Origin: an uncultured Bacilli bacterium
Lineage (GTDB): Bacteria; Bacillota_I; Bacilli_A; RF39; UBA660
Reading direction: 5' to 3'
DNA: 64,000 nt
NCBI GenBank assembly: GCA_947626095.1
Contig: CANQQV010000004.1
Span: 1-64,000 of the forward strand
Of the stretch, positions 34,647 through 44,121 are shown one piece after another; position 1 is the stretch's first letter; every line of letters starts with the position of its first letter. The position numbers and the translations under genes were made by a program. The notes under the pieces are model-generated. The model had not been told where the DNA came from and made no database searches. It saw nothing but the letters and a program-made list of their open reading frames with translations.

Positions 34647-36681
34647 TATTTTTTATATCTTATGCTTTATTATCATTGCTATTTGGTGTCTTACTAATTA
34701 CACTGTTTTACAAAAAGATTCCATCTATAATCAAGATAATACTCAATTTACAATGACTATTACTGATTATAACTTTGATGGTAATAAACTATCATTAGAT
34801 CTAAAAGGTCAAGAAAACTTAGTCGGAACTTATTACATATCTACTAAAGAAGAACTTAATAATTTACAAGAGCAAATAAAATATGGCGTCGAAGTCGAGT
34901 TAGAAGGCGAGTTAAAAAAGCCGCTTAATAATACTATTCCTTATGCCTTCAACTATCAAAAGTATTTACTTAATAAAGACATTCATTATACTTTATCTAT
35001 CTCTAAAATTACTATTAAAAAGGAAGCAAATTTCTTTTACCAAATAAAAAATTGGGTTAATCAAAGAATTACTAAAATAGATTCATCAGGATATATGAAA
35101 GCTTTTATTCTTGGCGATAAAAACTTAATTTTAGATGATACATATTCTAATTATCAAAAGATTGGTATTACGCATTTATTCGCTTTATCTGGTATGCATA
35201 TTGGTTTATTTAGTGCTATTCTTTTAAGCCTTTTTAAAAAGTTTAAAGATCAAATAAAGTATCCTATCGTTATCATTATTTTAATTAGTTATGGTTTCTT
35301 AGTCGGTTATCCATCATCAATATTACGTTGTCTTACTTTTTTTACTTTAAATACGCTTAACAAACTATTTAATTTAAAAATAAGTTCAATCAAAGTTTTA
35401 TTCTTAACTATCTTTGTCATTCTACTAGGTAATTATCACTTACTTACTGATGTTGGTTTTATCTATTCCATAAGTAGTGTCGGAGGTTTACTTCTAAGTA
35501 CCGAATTTATTAAAAGTGATAGTAAATTATTACAAGCTTTAAAACTAAGTATTATTGCTTTTTTCTTTACTTTACCAATCTCCCTAAGTAACTTCTATGA
35601 AGTAAATATTTTTTCAATTATATATAATATCTTCTATATTCCTTATGTTAGTATGATTGTTTATCCTTTAGCTTTAATTAGTTTTATTTGTCCCTTTATC
35701 ATTCATATATTTAATTTATCTATAACTTTACTTGAATGGAGTAGTAGTATCTTAAATAATATTACTCTAGGTAACTTATATTTATCTTTTAATCAAATTG
35801 AAATAATTATTTATTATACTATTTTGTTACTGGCAATTATTAAAAAGAAATATATCTTATTTAGTTTATTATTTATTCTAATTATTATTGATCTTCAACT
35901 TCCATATTTTGATTCTAAAGCTTATATATACTTTTTAGATATTGGTCAAGGTGATTCATCACTTATTATTAGTCCATACCATAAAGATGTTATTATGATT
36001 GATACTGGTGGTATTGTAAGTTATAGTAAAGAAGAGTGGATGAAACGGGAAAGTGAATATATGGTTAGTGACAATGTTATTACTTTATTAAAAGCCTTAG
36101 GTATTAAAAAAATAAATCTTCTAGTTTTATCCCACGGGGACGCTGATCATGCTAAAGAAGTAACTAATATTTTAGAAGAAATAAATATCGCTTGTGTCAA
36201 AATAAATAATGGTGATTTAAGTAATTATGAAAAGATAGCTGTAGATAATATTAAAGAATGTAACTATCAACCTCATAATCTAGATTTAAGTTATTTAAAT
36301 TACAAAGATTATCACGATGAAAATGGTAATAGTCTTCTAAGTTATCTGCAAATATATAATACGAAAATAATATCTTTTGGCGATGCTACTAAAGAAGCCG
36401 AAAATGATATTATCAAAAAATATGATTTAAGTAATACGGATATCATTAAGCTATCTCATCATGGAAGTAAAACAAGTAGTAGTTATGAATATCTAAAAGA
36501 AGTAAATCCTAAAATAGCTATTATTAGTAGTGGCCGTAATAATCGTTTTAACCATCCCTCACAAGAAACAATCGATAATTTAAATAAACTTCAAATTCCC
36601 TATTTAAACACTCAACAATCTGGTACTATCGAGTTTATTATAAGTAAAAATGGTTATCAAAGAAAAATTTATGCCCCTTAA
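34588..36681 (+). CDS. comEC: Competence DNA channel ComEC/Rec2
   Basis: 697 residues if started at ATG 34588, which overlaps comEA by 59 bp in another frame. No ATG, GTG or TTG follows in this frame before the first membrane helix (about 20-37), so this start or a rare one must be used. The competence domain carries HLFALSGMHIGL near 200. The C-terminal metallo-beta-lactamase-like domain has FLDIGQGDSSLII, LVLSHGDADHAKE and KLSHHGSKTSSS. ComEC passes single-stranded DNA into the cytosol; the C-terminal domain is a predicted nuclease for the other strand. Confidence 0.92.
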   Translation: MFLVSETPYTKRLKIVLQSNIFYILCFIIIAIWCLTNYTVLQKDSIYNQDNTQFTMTITDYNFDGNKLSLDLKGQENLVGTYYISTKEELNNLQEQIKYGVEVELEGELKKPLNNTIPYAFNYQKYLLNKDIHYTLSISKITIKKEANFFYQIKNWVNQRITKIDSSGYMKAFILGDKNLILDDTYSNYQKIGITHLFALSGMHIGLFSAILLSLFKKFKDQIKYPIVIIILISYGFLVGYPSSILRCLTFFTLNTLNKLFNLKISSIKVLFLTIFVILLGNYHLLTDVGFIYSISSVGGLLLSTEFIKSDSKLLQALKLSIIAFFFTLPISLSNFYEVNIFSIIYNIFYIPYVSMIVYPLALISFICPFIIHIFNLSITLLEWSSSILNNITLGNLYLSFNQIEIIIYYTILLLAIIKKKYILFSLLFILIIIDLQLPYFDSKAYIYFLDIGQGDSSLIISPYHKDVIMIDTGGIVSYSKEEWMKRESEYMVSDNVITLLKALGIKKINLLVLSHGDADHAKEVTNILEEINIACVKINNGDLSNYEKIAVDNIKECNYQPHNLDLSYLNYKDYHDENGNSLLSYLQIYNTKIISFGDATKEAENDIIKKYDLSNTDIIKLSHHGSKTSSSYEYLKEVNPKIAIISSGRNNRFNHPSQETIDNLNKLQIPYLNTQQSGTIEFIISKNGYQRKIYAP

Positions 36682-36744
36682 AAAGTCACATAATTAAGAA
36701 TAAAGCATACAATATAGTAACATCAGCTGATGATTTAATAAATT

Positions 36745-36772
36745 GAAAGAAGAATTTTCTTCTTTCTTTTTT
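36745..36772 (+). terminator. Terminator between comEC and holA
   Basis: GAAAGAAGAA / TTCTTCTTTC stem followed by six T. The 60 bases before it hold only a 12-bp palindrome CATCAGCTGATG. Confidence 0.8.
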
Positions 36773-36773
36773 G

Positions 36774-36782
36774 TGTTATAAT
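36774..36782 (+). promoter_or_regulatory. Extended -10 promoter of holA
   Basis: TGTTATAAT a few bases after the terminator T-run; no -35. Confidence 0.5.
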
Positions 36783-36799
36783 TAAATTGGTGAAACACT

Positions 36800-37756
36800 A
36801 TGAGTAATATCTATCTAATTAGTTCAACAAGTCTTCATTTAATAAATGAAGAAATTAATAAAATAGTCAAAGATAATCAGTATACGACTTTTGACTTAAA
36901 CAATGTCTTAATTGATGATGTCTTAGAAGAAGCTTCATATTTCTCTTTATTTGATGATATTAAATATATTGTTTGTAAAAATGCTAATGTCTTTTCTACT
37001 AGTAAAAAAACTGATAGTGAAAATACTTTTTCCAAAAAAGATACGCGTTTACTAAAATATCTTGAAGAACCAAATCCTAAGACAGTTTTAATCTTTACTG
37101 TTAATGGCAAAGTTGATAGTAAAAAGAAAATAGTTAAAACTATTAAAGATCGTTATACGCTCATTGAAATCCCCGATTTAAAACCTAAAGAAATGTTTAC
37201 TAAAATAAATACTTTACTTAAAAAAGAACAATATACCATTGATAGTGATACCCTATATTACATTATTAATAATTGTCTCAATAATTACGATTTAATTATT
37301 AATGAATTAGATAAAATAAAATTATATTATCAAGATCAAAAAGTAATAAAATACGATGATGTTATAAATATCGTTAGTAAGAACCTAGAAGATAATAACT
37401 TTAAATTTATTGAAACTGTTATGAATAAAAACATTAAAGAATCTTTTAAAATATATGATGATTTAATGCTCCAAAAAGTTGAACCAGTTATGCTAATCAT
37501 CATGTTAACGAAAGAAATTAGAAATACGTTATTAGCTAAAATGATGAAAAATTATTCTCGCAGTGAAATAATGAAGCAACTAGGTTTATCATATGACTTT
37601 CAATTAGATAAGATTCTTAATTATACTAAGTTATATTCTAAAAAAGAATTAGAAGACTATCTCCTTTTAATTAGTGATTTTGATTATAAAATTAAAAGAG
37701 GGAAGATTAGTAATAAATTAGCTCTCCAAATGATTATAATGGATATGTGCAAATAA
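36800..37756 (+). CDS. holA: DNA polymerase III delta subunit
   Basis: 318 residues. IYLISSTSLHLINEEINKI at the start, SLFDDIKYIVCKNANVF, then PKTVLIFTVNGKVDSKKKIVKTIK and the C-terminal collar part (EPVMLIIMLTKEIRNTLLAKMM, RGKISNKLALQMIIMDMC) match HolA. It opens the sliding clamp within the clamp loader. As in Bacillus it follows comEC; rpsT, usually next, is not here. Confidence 0.9.
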   Translation: MSNIYLISSTSLHLINEEINKIVKDNQYTTFDLNNVLIDDVLEEASYFSLFDDIKYIVCKNANVFSTSKKTDSENTFSKKDTRLLKYLEEPNPKTVLIFTVNGKVDSKKKIVKTIKDRYTLIEIPDLKPKEMFTKINTLLKKEQYTIDSDTLYYIINNCLNNYDLIINELDKIKLYYQDQKVIKYDDVINIVSKNLEDNNFKFIETVMNKNIKESFKIYDDLMLQKVEPVMLIIMLTKEIRNTLLAKMMKNYSRSEIMKQLGLSYDFQLDKILNYTKLYSKKELEDYLLLISDFDYKIKRGKISNKLALQMIIMDMCK

Positions 37757-37780
37757 AAAGCAAGATATTATCTTGCTTTT
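37756..37780. terminator. Bidirectional terminator between holA and rnhC
   Basis: AAAAGCAAGAT / ATCTTGCTTTT, an 11-bp stem with a T-run on either strand, serves both convergent genes and overlaps the rnhC stop. Confidence 0.85.
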
Positions 37781-38730
37781 ATCATTTCATAAATTTTTTC
37801 CGTATTTTTAAAATTCAATTTAGCTATTTCATTTAAAATCTCTTTACCATATTTTTTAACTAATGTCGTTCCAACTTCATCGACAATTGGTGCCGCTCCT
37901 AAAGGTATTTCTATATTAAAGCGTTCACTTAACTTTTTCATTTCTTTTAAAAAGATATAACGACTAATAATAGAAGAAGCTGCTACCGCCATACATTGAT
38001 CTTCAGCTTTTGTCATAAAAGTAATATTAGTTACTTTTTGTGGTATTCCATTTAAATGCGCATAATAACTTTGTGGACTTTCAAATTGATCGACAACAAT
38101 CTTTTCACAACTAGGTTCTTTTTGGGTCATTGAAAGTAAACATTTATTATGTAATATCGCTTTAATCTTATTCATATTTGCTTGACTACTTTGTAACTCA
38201 TTATATTCTTTATTAGTTAATATAATTGTTGTATGCGGTATTTTCTTAATTAATTCTGGGGCAATTTTAATAATCTTTTCATCAGTTACTTTCTTAGAAT
38301 CTCTAACTCCTAATTCTTGCATATAGGCAATATTATCTTTTGATACATATGAAGCTGTAACAACAAGTGGTCCAAAATAATCGCCCGTGCCAACCTCATC
38401 AGAGCCAATACTAGATACCGTAATAAAAACTTTCTTTTCTTCCTTTTTATTACTATCTTTTTCTTTACCATCAGCATCGATTATTCGCTTATTTAATATA
38501 CGTTCTTGTTCTGTCCAGTAACTAGCTTCAATATCCGCTCCAATACCTTGAAACATAACTTTTCCTGATTCATATAAAGTAGTAACACAATCGATATCTC
38601 TTACTTGAAATATTGCATATGGTGGCGTCTTCTCGCATTTCATATCTTCATAATATTTAATCATCATATCTTTAACATTGTCACTTACTTTAAAGACAAT
38701 AGTTACTTGTTTTGGTTTATCAAACTTCAT
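37768..38730 (-). CDS. rnhC: Ribonuclease HIII
   Basis: 320 residues. The N-terminal TBP-like substrate domain (about 1-90) ends near SYWTEQERILN, and the catalytic domain starts SIGSDEVGTGDYFGPLVV, the RNase HIII version of the first acidic pair. GVRDSKKVTDEKI, VDQFES and MAVAASSIISRY follow. It removes RNA from RNA-DNA hybrids. It is divergent from cvpA, which neighbours rnhC in many Bacilli. Confidence 0.93.
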   Translation of the reverse strand: MKFDKPKQVTIVFKVSDNVKDMMIKYYEDMKCEKTPPYAIFQVRDIDCVTTLYESGKVMFQGIGADIEASYWTEQERILNKRIIDADGKEKDSNKKEEKKVFITVSSIGSDEVGTGDYFGPLVVTASYVSKDNIAYMQELGVRDSKKVTDEKIIKIAPELIKKIPHTTIILTNKEYNELQSSQANMNKIKAILHNKCLLSMTQKEPSCEKIVVDQFESPQSYYAHLNGIPQKVTNITFMTKAEDQCMAVAASSIISRYIFLKEMKKLSERFNIEIPLGAAPIVDEVGTTLVKKYGKEILNEIAKLNFKNTEKIYEMIKAR

Positions 38731-38760
38731 AAGGACACCTCATAGATATCTTAACATATT

Positions 38761-38788
38761 TTACTTTTAAATTCATTAATAATATAAT
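38761..38788 (+). promoter_or_regulatory. Promoter of cvpA-trx
   Basis: TTACTT (38761-38766), 16-bp spacer, TATAAT (38783-38788); a second TATAAT overlaps at 38788-38793. Confidence 0.5.
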
Positions 38789-38815
38789 ATAATAAAAATA
38801 GAGAAGGTCGATAAA

Positions 38816-39544
38816 ATGTTAAGTTTAGTTTTTAATAATGTAGGTAGTGCAATCGTAAATGTCATCTTATTAGTTCTATTAGCTGCCGGTATTTATTCAG
38901 GGTATAAAAAAGGATTCTTAGAAAGTAGTGTTAGATTTATTGGTATTGATATTGCCATAATTGGTGCATACATGTTTAAAAATCCTATATCTGTTTTCTT
39001 ATATACCCATTTGCCTTTTTTTGAAATGAATGGTGTCTTTAAAGGTATATCTATTTTAAATGTTATAGTTTATGAATTAATTGCTTTTATTTTACTATTT
39101 GTTCTTATCATGCTTGTTATTAAAATAGTTTGCAAACTAACCGGCTTAGTTGATCGTTTATTATCCTTTATTTTATTATTTGGTTTACCAAATAAAATAC
39201 TAGGTGCCATCGTTGGATTTGTAGAAACAATAATTATTTTGTTCTTCGTTTCTTTTGGCGTTAAATTTGCCTGTAACTTTAATAACATCAACTTACCTGA
39301 ATCTCTAATGGATGATATCGTTAATATGCCAGTTTTAAAAAATACCTTTGGTGATACTCTAAGTTCATTAGATGAGATAACTTCTTTAGCTAAAAAATAC
39401 GAAGATCAACAAGATAAAGATGAATTTAGTCGTGAAGCTGTCGATATTCTATTAAAATATGACATTATAACTGAAGAAAATTTACAAATACTAATAGATA
39501 GTGGTAAAATAACAATTCCAAAAGAGGAGAATGCAAATGCTTAA
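38816..39544 (+). CDS. CvpA family membrane protein
   Basis: 242 residues. Four hydrophobic segments lie between 12 and 150, with GIYSGYKKGFLESSVRFIGI, the usual CvpA opening motif (GxxxGFxxx), and GLPNKILGAIVGFVETIII. The C-terminal ~75 residues are soluble and charged. CvpA proteins affect membrane integrity and were first linked to colicin V production. Its last 8 bases overlap the thioredoxin gene. Confidence 0.85.
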   Translation: MLSLVFNNVGSAIVNVILLVLLAAGIYSGYKKGFLESSVRFIGIDIAIIGAYMFKNPISVFLYTHLPFFEMNGVFKGISILNVIVYELIAFILLFVLIMLVIKIVCKLTGLVDRLLSFILLFGLPNKILGAIVGFVETIIILFFVSFGVKFACNFNNINLPESLMDDIVNMPVLKNTFGDTLSSLDEITSLAKKYEDQQDKDEFSREAVDILLKYDIITEENLQILIDSGKITIPKEENANA

Positions 39545-39836
39545 AAAATTAACTGCTAAAGATAACTATGACGAGATAATTAAAGAAGGTTCATGGTTAG
39601 TTGACTTCAGTGCTTCCTGGTGTGGACCATGTCGTATGTTAGAACCAGTATTAGAAGAATTTAGTAAGGAAAATAATGTATTACAAGTTGACATTGACGA
39701 GTTCGAAGATTTAACAATGAGTTTTGGTATTATGAGTGTTCCAACGCTATTTGCTTACAAAAATGGTGAACTTATAAATAAAAGTATTGGTTTAGTTGAC
39801 ATAGATACAATAAAAAATATGTATAAAAAAAGTTAG
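39537..39836 (+). CDS. trxA: Thioredoxin
   Basis: 99 residues from ATG 39537; GAGGAG lies seven bases away, while the in-frame ATG at 39531 is too close. VDFSASWCGPCRMLEPVL contains the redox pair CGPC, DIDEFEDL and VPTLFAYKNGE (cis-Pro) complete the fold. A cytosolic disulfide reductase; translation is coupled to cvpA. Confidence 0.93.
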   Translation: MLKKLTAKDNYDEIIKEGSWLVDFSASWCGPCRMLEPVLEEFSKENNVLQVDIDEFEDLTMSFGIMSVPTLFAYKNGELINKSIGLVDIDTIKNMYKKS

Positions 39837-39852
39837 GAAATCCTAACTTTTA
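39828..39852. terminator. Bidirectional terminator
   Basis: AAAAGTTAGGA / TCCTAACTTTT stem between the convergent thioredoxin gene and the 888-residue gene. Confidence 0.85.
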
Positions 39853-42509
39853 TTTTGGTCACTACGTGGAATAAAGTATAATTTAACACCTTGTTCATCA
39901 GTTTTTCTTTGATTAAGATATTTAGAAGCTTCAACCATTGATGTTCTAACATCATTAGCAAAGTAAGTATTTACTGTATGATCTAGGCGATAAATAATCA
40001 CCCAATCATCACCTAAAACAATACTTTCAATATCATTAGTATTATTAATTAAATGATACTTTTTCTTATTATCTTCAATCCTATCTTGTTTATCATTAAA
40101 ACAAGCTAAAGCTCTAATACGATTAATTCTTGCTAAAATATCATCTGTTATTTCATCACGCATATAAACTTGTGGTGCTAATCTTGGACGACGATAAGTT
40201 TCAGGTTGATCTTTGATTTCAATATCTCTTGGACTTAATAAACCACGAAAGTCACGTGATGCAATAAGCAAAGCAGGGTAGTGATCACCAAAATCGGTTG
40301 TAAAGCTATGATTAGGATTATTAGGAACTTCTAATAATAATTGCTCAGGTTCCTTATCATACATATGAACAAAATCTTGCCATTCTTGGGAATACACATT
40401 TACTGGTTCATTAAATAATACTGGATTTAATCTTTCAAATCGTTCTTCAAAGTAGGCGTTTTCTAAAATACCAGCTCTATTACATACAACATAATCAATT
40501 GGGCATTCGTCATCTTTTGTCATATTAATCATCTTTTGCGCCATTAACTTAACTAATTCAACTATTTTAATTAGTTCTTTTAATTCTTCTTGATTTTCTG
40601 GAACAACCTTATTATTTTTCAATCTAATCCCATTAATCATGAAGACATTATTTTTTCTAAAGCAAGATGCACGTCCGATTAATTCGTCTTTTTCATTCGT
40701 TATCTTAATAATATAACCATCTTTATGAATTAAACTATAAAAGAAGAAATCATTTTCATTTACACCGACAAAGAAACATGTCTTTGTATCTACGCCACTT
40801 GTAAAAACCGCTGGATCATTATTAGCATATCTCGATAAAGTATATTCGCCTAATTTAATACTACAATCAAAAGGTAAACTACTATATTTATAACGTTCAC
40901 TACGAACAGCTAAATCAGTAACTTTATTCAATCTTTTTTTAATAACTTCATCAGTTACTGTAACACCTGAAAATTGATTATAATTGATTATTTTTGATAC
41001 ATTATCAATACCTATTAAACCAATTAAAACTTCATCAGCATAACTATATAAATTAGCTCTTTTTATTATTTCATTTAAATTTTCTGATGTTAATCGTTCA
41101 ATATTAGCTATTTTAGCAATATATTCAAAATTATTAATAATTGCTGCCATATCTCTTAATTCTAAATTATCCGCTAAATAAGCCCATAATAAACCTTTAT
41201 TAATTAATAATTCTTTTAATACTTTAAAGTCTTCATCACTTAAATCAAGTATTTTACGAACATTTAATTTACTTAATAATTTAACAATCTTATCACAATT
41301 AAACCAAGGTGTCATATCAATTGTATAATTTTGTTCTTGACTAAAATAGTATTCAGAAGAATTTGAAGCTACTAACTGAAAGTTTTTATTTTGATGAGCA
41401 TATTCTTTTTGAATAATATTATGAACTCCTTTAATATAAGCTAAAAATTTTAAATAACTTTGACATTGTCTACATTCATCTCTCGTTAATACTTTAGGTA
41501 TATTAAAAACAAACTTACCATCTTTTAAACTAATAGAGCAGTCATCACACTTACTCATTACGGCACTAATTTCTTCACTTAATAATAAATCTCCAGCTCT
41601 AACAATTGCTTTTAATTGATTAAATTCTGGTGTATTCTCATTACCATTAGTTCTTTTTATCTTTGTACGATAAATAATTATTTTTAAAAGAGCTTCTTTT
41701 TCTTCTAAAGAGCAATCTTTCATTTGATTATTTAACTTACGTTCATAATTATTTTTTAATCGATTACCATTTCTATTTGAAGTAAAAAGTGAAAAACTAG
41801 CTGGCTCATTAAATTTAAGATTTAAAATAGATTGTATCTGTTCACTATAATCAGGTTGAAAAGAAGCAACTATTAATCTTACTATCATACTATTATCAAT
41901 TCTAATTCCTAATTTCTTTTGCACATAAGATCTAATTAATTCGGTACTTAATTCACTACCAGTAATTTGTTTAATAAATTCTGCAACTGGTAATTTAGCT
42001 TTTTCTTTTTTATTAAATTCAACGTGTTGTAAAAGAAGTTTTTGTCTTTCTTCAATAATTCTTTTTAAATAAGCTTCTTTATATTTCGAAGTAAATTTAC
42101 GAATAATTTCTTTAAATTCAGCTTGCGATTTCATACGCCTTTCGCGTTCTATTATACTTTCCTGTTTAGGTTCTCTAATATCTTTAATTAACATTTTAAT
42201 TTCAGAAACTTTCATTCCCATTGTTTCTGCTATTAAATTAATTTCACGATCATATCTTTTTAATGTTGATATTAACCCATTATATCTAATTTCTTCAACT
42301 AAAATTCCGAAAAAACCATGAGGAATAATTTCATTACTTTCATTTACTTGATCATATTTACGATTAGCATAGTTTTCTGCTGTTACATTAAATACTTCGA
42401 TTGTTGGAATAGGTAAAGTCTGAAATAATTCAATTAAACGTTCGTTACCTTTTAAGTATGGTCTTATATTATCTAATTCGCCCTGAATTTCCCTAGTAAT
42501 CTCACTCAT
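39843..42509 (-). CDS. Large cytosolic protein of unknown function
   Basis: 888 residues with AGGGGGAT before the ATG. The N-terminal ~300 residues are helical and rich in Arg/Lys/Glu. The middle has two Cys pairs (KCDDC, ECRQC) about 30 residues apart that could bind zinc. Near 560-660 a mixed beta region (SRYANNDPAVFTSGVDTKTC, DGYIIKITNEKDELIGRASC) resembles an acyltransferase- or PcfJ-like fold, but I cannot confirm it. No signal peptide or membrane span is seen. It has its own promoter and terminator. No family recognised. Confidence 0.65.
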   Translation of the reverse strand: MSEITREIQGELDNIRPYLKGNERLIELFQTLPIPTIEVFNVTAENYANRKYDQVNESNEIIPHGFFGILVEEIRYNGLISTLKRYDREINLIAETMGMKVSEIKMLIKDIREPKQESIIERERRMKSQAEFKEIIRKFTSKYKEAYLKRIIEERQKLLLQHVEFNKKEKAKLPVAEFIKQITGSELSTELIRSYVQKKLGIRIDNSMIVRLIVASFQPDYSEQIQSILNLKFNEPASFSLFTSNRNGNRLKNNYERKLNNQMKDCSLEEKEALLKIIIYRTKIKRTNGNENTPEFNQLKAIVRAGDLLLSEEISAVMSKCDDCSISLKDGKFVFNIPKVLTRDECRQCQSYLKFLAYIKGVHNIIQKEYAHQNKNFQLVASNSSEYYFSQEQNYTIDMTPWFNCDKIVKLLSKLNVRKILDLSDEDFKVLKELLINKGLLWAYLADNLELRDMAAIINNFEYIAKIANIERLTSENLNEIIKRANLYSYADEVLIGLIGIDNVSKIINYNQFSGVTVTDEVIKKRLNKVTDLAVRSERYKYSSLPFDCSIKLGEYTLSRYANNDPAVFTSGVDTKTCFFVGVNENDFFFYSLIHKDGYIIKITNEKDELIGRASCFRKNNVFMINGIRLKNNKVVPENQEELKELIKIVELVKLMAQKMINMTKDDECPIDYVVCNRAGILENAYFEERFERLNPVLFNEPVNVYSQEWQDFVHMYDKEPEQLLLEVPNNPNHSFTTDFGDHYPALLIASRDFRGLLSPRDIEIKDQPETYRRPRLAPQVYMRDEITDDILARINRIRALACFNDKQDRIEDNKKKYHLINNTNDIESIVLGDDWVIIYRLDHTVNTYFANDVRTSMVEASKYLNQRKTDEQGVKLYFIPRSDQNKS

Positions 42510-42532
42510 TATAATCCCCCTTAATCATTAAA

Positions 42533-42562
42533 ATTGTACCATGTTGCTTAAAAAACCGTCAA
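42533..42562 (-). promoter_or_regulatory. Promoter of the 888-residue gene
   Basis: On the minus strand TTGACG, 18-bp spacer and TACAAT. Between it and the start lies TAATCCCCCTTAA (42512-42524, plus-strand reading), a 13-mer identical to one in the operator at 44101-44113. Confidence 0.6.
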
Positions 42563-42596
42563 ATTTTACTAATAAATACTATTATAAGTAAAAAAA

Positions 42597-42947
42597 TTAA
42601 TTACTTATTGCTTTATTAGCCGCCTCGACATAAGCTCTAAGTAAATTACCAGCTCCTAATTTAATTCCCCCAAAATATCTAACTACAACAACTAAACAAT
42701 TATCTAAATTTTTACGTTCAATTAGATTATATATTGGTAAACCAGCTGTATTAGAAGGTTCTTTATCATCACTTTTCTTTGCCATACTACCAATTTTATA
42801 AGCATAGGGCATATGACGGGCCTTTTTATGTTCTTTTTTTAAATTTTCTAAAATAGCATTGACTTCATCTATACTATTAACTTCATAATATAAACCAATA
42901 AACTTTGATTTTTTAATTTCTACTAAAGATTCATTAATTAACTTCAT
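42597..42947 (-). CDS. YigZ/IMPACT (UPF0029) N-terminal domain protein
   Basis: 116 residues. VEIKKSKFIG at the start, KKARHMPYAYKIG, DDKEPSNTAGLPIY and VVVVRYFGGIKLGAGNLLRAY are the full UPF0029 signature. The C-terminal DUF1949 domain is missing, so the protein is about half the usual 200 residues; the stop is clean and no continuation was found in other frames. IMPACT proteins relate to translation control in eukaryotes; bacterial role unclear. Confidence 0.9.
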   Translation of the reverse strand: MKLINESLVEIKKSKFIGLYYEVNSIDEVNAILENLKKEHKKARHMPYAYKIGSMAKKSDDKEPSNTAGLPIYNLIERKNLDNCLVVVVRYFGGIKLGAGNLLRAYVEAANKAISN

Positions 42948-43004
42948 AATTTCACCTAATAGCTATTATACCACTTATATTTTTCTAAAAAATAAATAAA
43001 AGCA

Positions 43005-43013
43005 TGATATAAT
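43005..43013 (+). promoter_or_regulatory. Extended -10 promoter
   Basis: TGATATAAT 30 bases before the exported redox-protein gene. Confidence 0.5.
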
Positions 43014-43042
43014 AAAAAAGAAATTAATTAAGGAGAAGTAAA

Positions 43043-43603
43043 ATGAAAAAACTAATCATAAGTATTATATTATTATCAATTATATTACTACCATTAACAA
43101 CAAATGCTCTTGCTACTAATGCGGATGACTATGAACCCCTAGAAATTTTTGTCTTTACTAAAGATAAATGTTCTTCATGTGATGAAGTAAAAACTTATTT
43201 AGATGATTTAAGTAAAGGTAAAATCAATTTAAAAATCACGTATTTAAATAATAAAGAGAATAAAGAAACACTAAATAAATTACAAGACGAACTCTCTATT
43301 AAAAAGATTAAATATCCATTAATAGTAGTTGGTTCTAATTACTTAATTGGTTATGATGAAGAAAAAATTAATGAGACTATTACTGAATATCAAGAGCATC
43401 CTAATTATTGTAATTTAGTAACTAAAATTCAAAATAATGAAGATTTGTCATCATGTCTTAATAGTAATAAAGATATTATAAAACAAGTAGAATATAATGA
43501 AAAAGATTTCCCATGGTTTATTGTTGGTGTAGTAGTTGGTTTTCTAGTAGTAGTAACTATCATCAATGTTATTCGCCGTAAACCTAAAAAAGTAATTGTA
43601 TAA
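43043..43603 (+). CDS. Exported thioredoxin/glutaredoxin-like protein with C-terminal anchor
   Basis: 186 residues with AAGGAGAAG upstream. A signal peptide (about 1-24, ending TNALA) precedes a thioredoxin-fold domain with IFVFTKDKCSSCDEV, a CxxC redox pair. A second helix (WFIVGVVVGFLVVVTIINV, about 155-175) and a Lys/Arg-rich end anchor it with the active site outside. It may handle disulfides in surface proteins; the Cys-containing exported proteins elsewhere in the window would be candidates. Confidence 0.75.
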   Translation: MKKLIISIILLSIILLPLTTNALATNADDYEPLEIFVFTKDKCSSCDEVKTYLDDLSKGKINLKITYLNNKENKETLNKLQDELSIKKIKYPLIVVGSNYLIGYDEEKINETITEYQEHPNYCNLVTKIQNNEDLSSCLNSNKDIIKQVEYNEKDFPWFIVGVVVGFLVVVTIINVIRRKPKKVIV

Positions 43604-44084
43604 ATATTTATATAAATCACCAATTGGTGATTTAATCTTTATAAGTGATGGTACATATCTTACCAAAATTATTTTAAAAAACGAATTAACAAATGATAAC
43701 TACCAAAACAACAGTAATTTAAAAATCTTTAAACTATGTCAAAAGTATTTTGATAAATACTTTAACAACCAAATACCTAATATTAAAATTCCCATTAAAT
43801 TAGAAGGTACTAAATTTCAAAAAGCCATCTGGACTATTTTAGAAGGAATTCCATATGGCCAGAGTACAACATACAAAGACATAGCTAATTTATATCTTCA
43901 AAAATATCACTTACCAAATATTTCTTATCAAGCTATTGGTCACGCCATAAGTAATAATCCTATTTTAATCTACCTTCCATGTCATCGCATTTTAGGTCAA
44001 AAGAACAAATTAACTGGTTTTAGAGTAGGTATAGAAATTAAAAAGCAATTATTAGATATTGAACATATCAAGTACCAAGAATAG
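43596..44084 (+). CDS. ogt: Methylated-DNA-protein cysteine methyltransferase
   Basis: 162 residues from a TTG at 43596, overlapping the previous stop; this start gives KYLYKSPIGDLIF, the normal family opening, and no ATG lies early enough. GTKFQKAIWTILEGIPYGQSTTYKDIA and IGHAISNNPILIYLPCHRILG carry the DNA-reading Arg-like region, Asn hinge and the acceptor Cys of PCHR. The enzyme takes the alkyl group from O6-alkylguanine. An insertion (YLQKYHLPNISYQ) replaces the more common short loop. Confidence 0.9.
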   Translation: MYKYLYKSPIGDLIFISDGTYLTKIILKNELTNDNYQNNSNLKIFKLCQKYFDKYFNNQIPNIKIPIKLEGTKFQKAIWTILEGIPYGQSTTYKDIANLYLQKYHLPNISYQAIGHAISNNPILIYLPCHRILGQKNKLTGFRVGIEIKKQLLDIEHIKYQE

Positions 44085-44092
44085 ATGTGTTT

Positions 44093-44121
44093 TTGACAAT
44101 TAATCCCCCTTAAGTTACAAT
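44093..44121 (+). promoter_or_regulatory. Promoter of the MraZ/AbrB-like gene
   Basis: TTGACA (44093-44098), 17-bp spacer and TACAAT (44116-44121); the inverted repeat described next covers its spacer, -10 and start. Confidence 0.75.

Noticed and set aside
36682..36744. Small gene such as yqzM between comEC and holA
   Set aside because: No open frame with a start and RBS fits; only a 12-bp palindrome and the following terminator are present.
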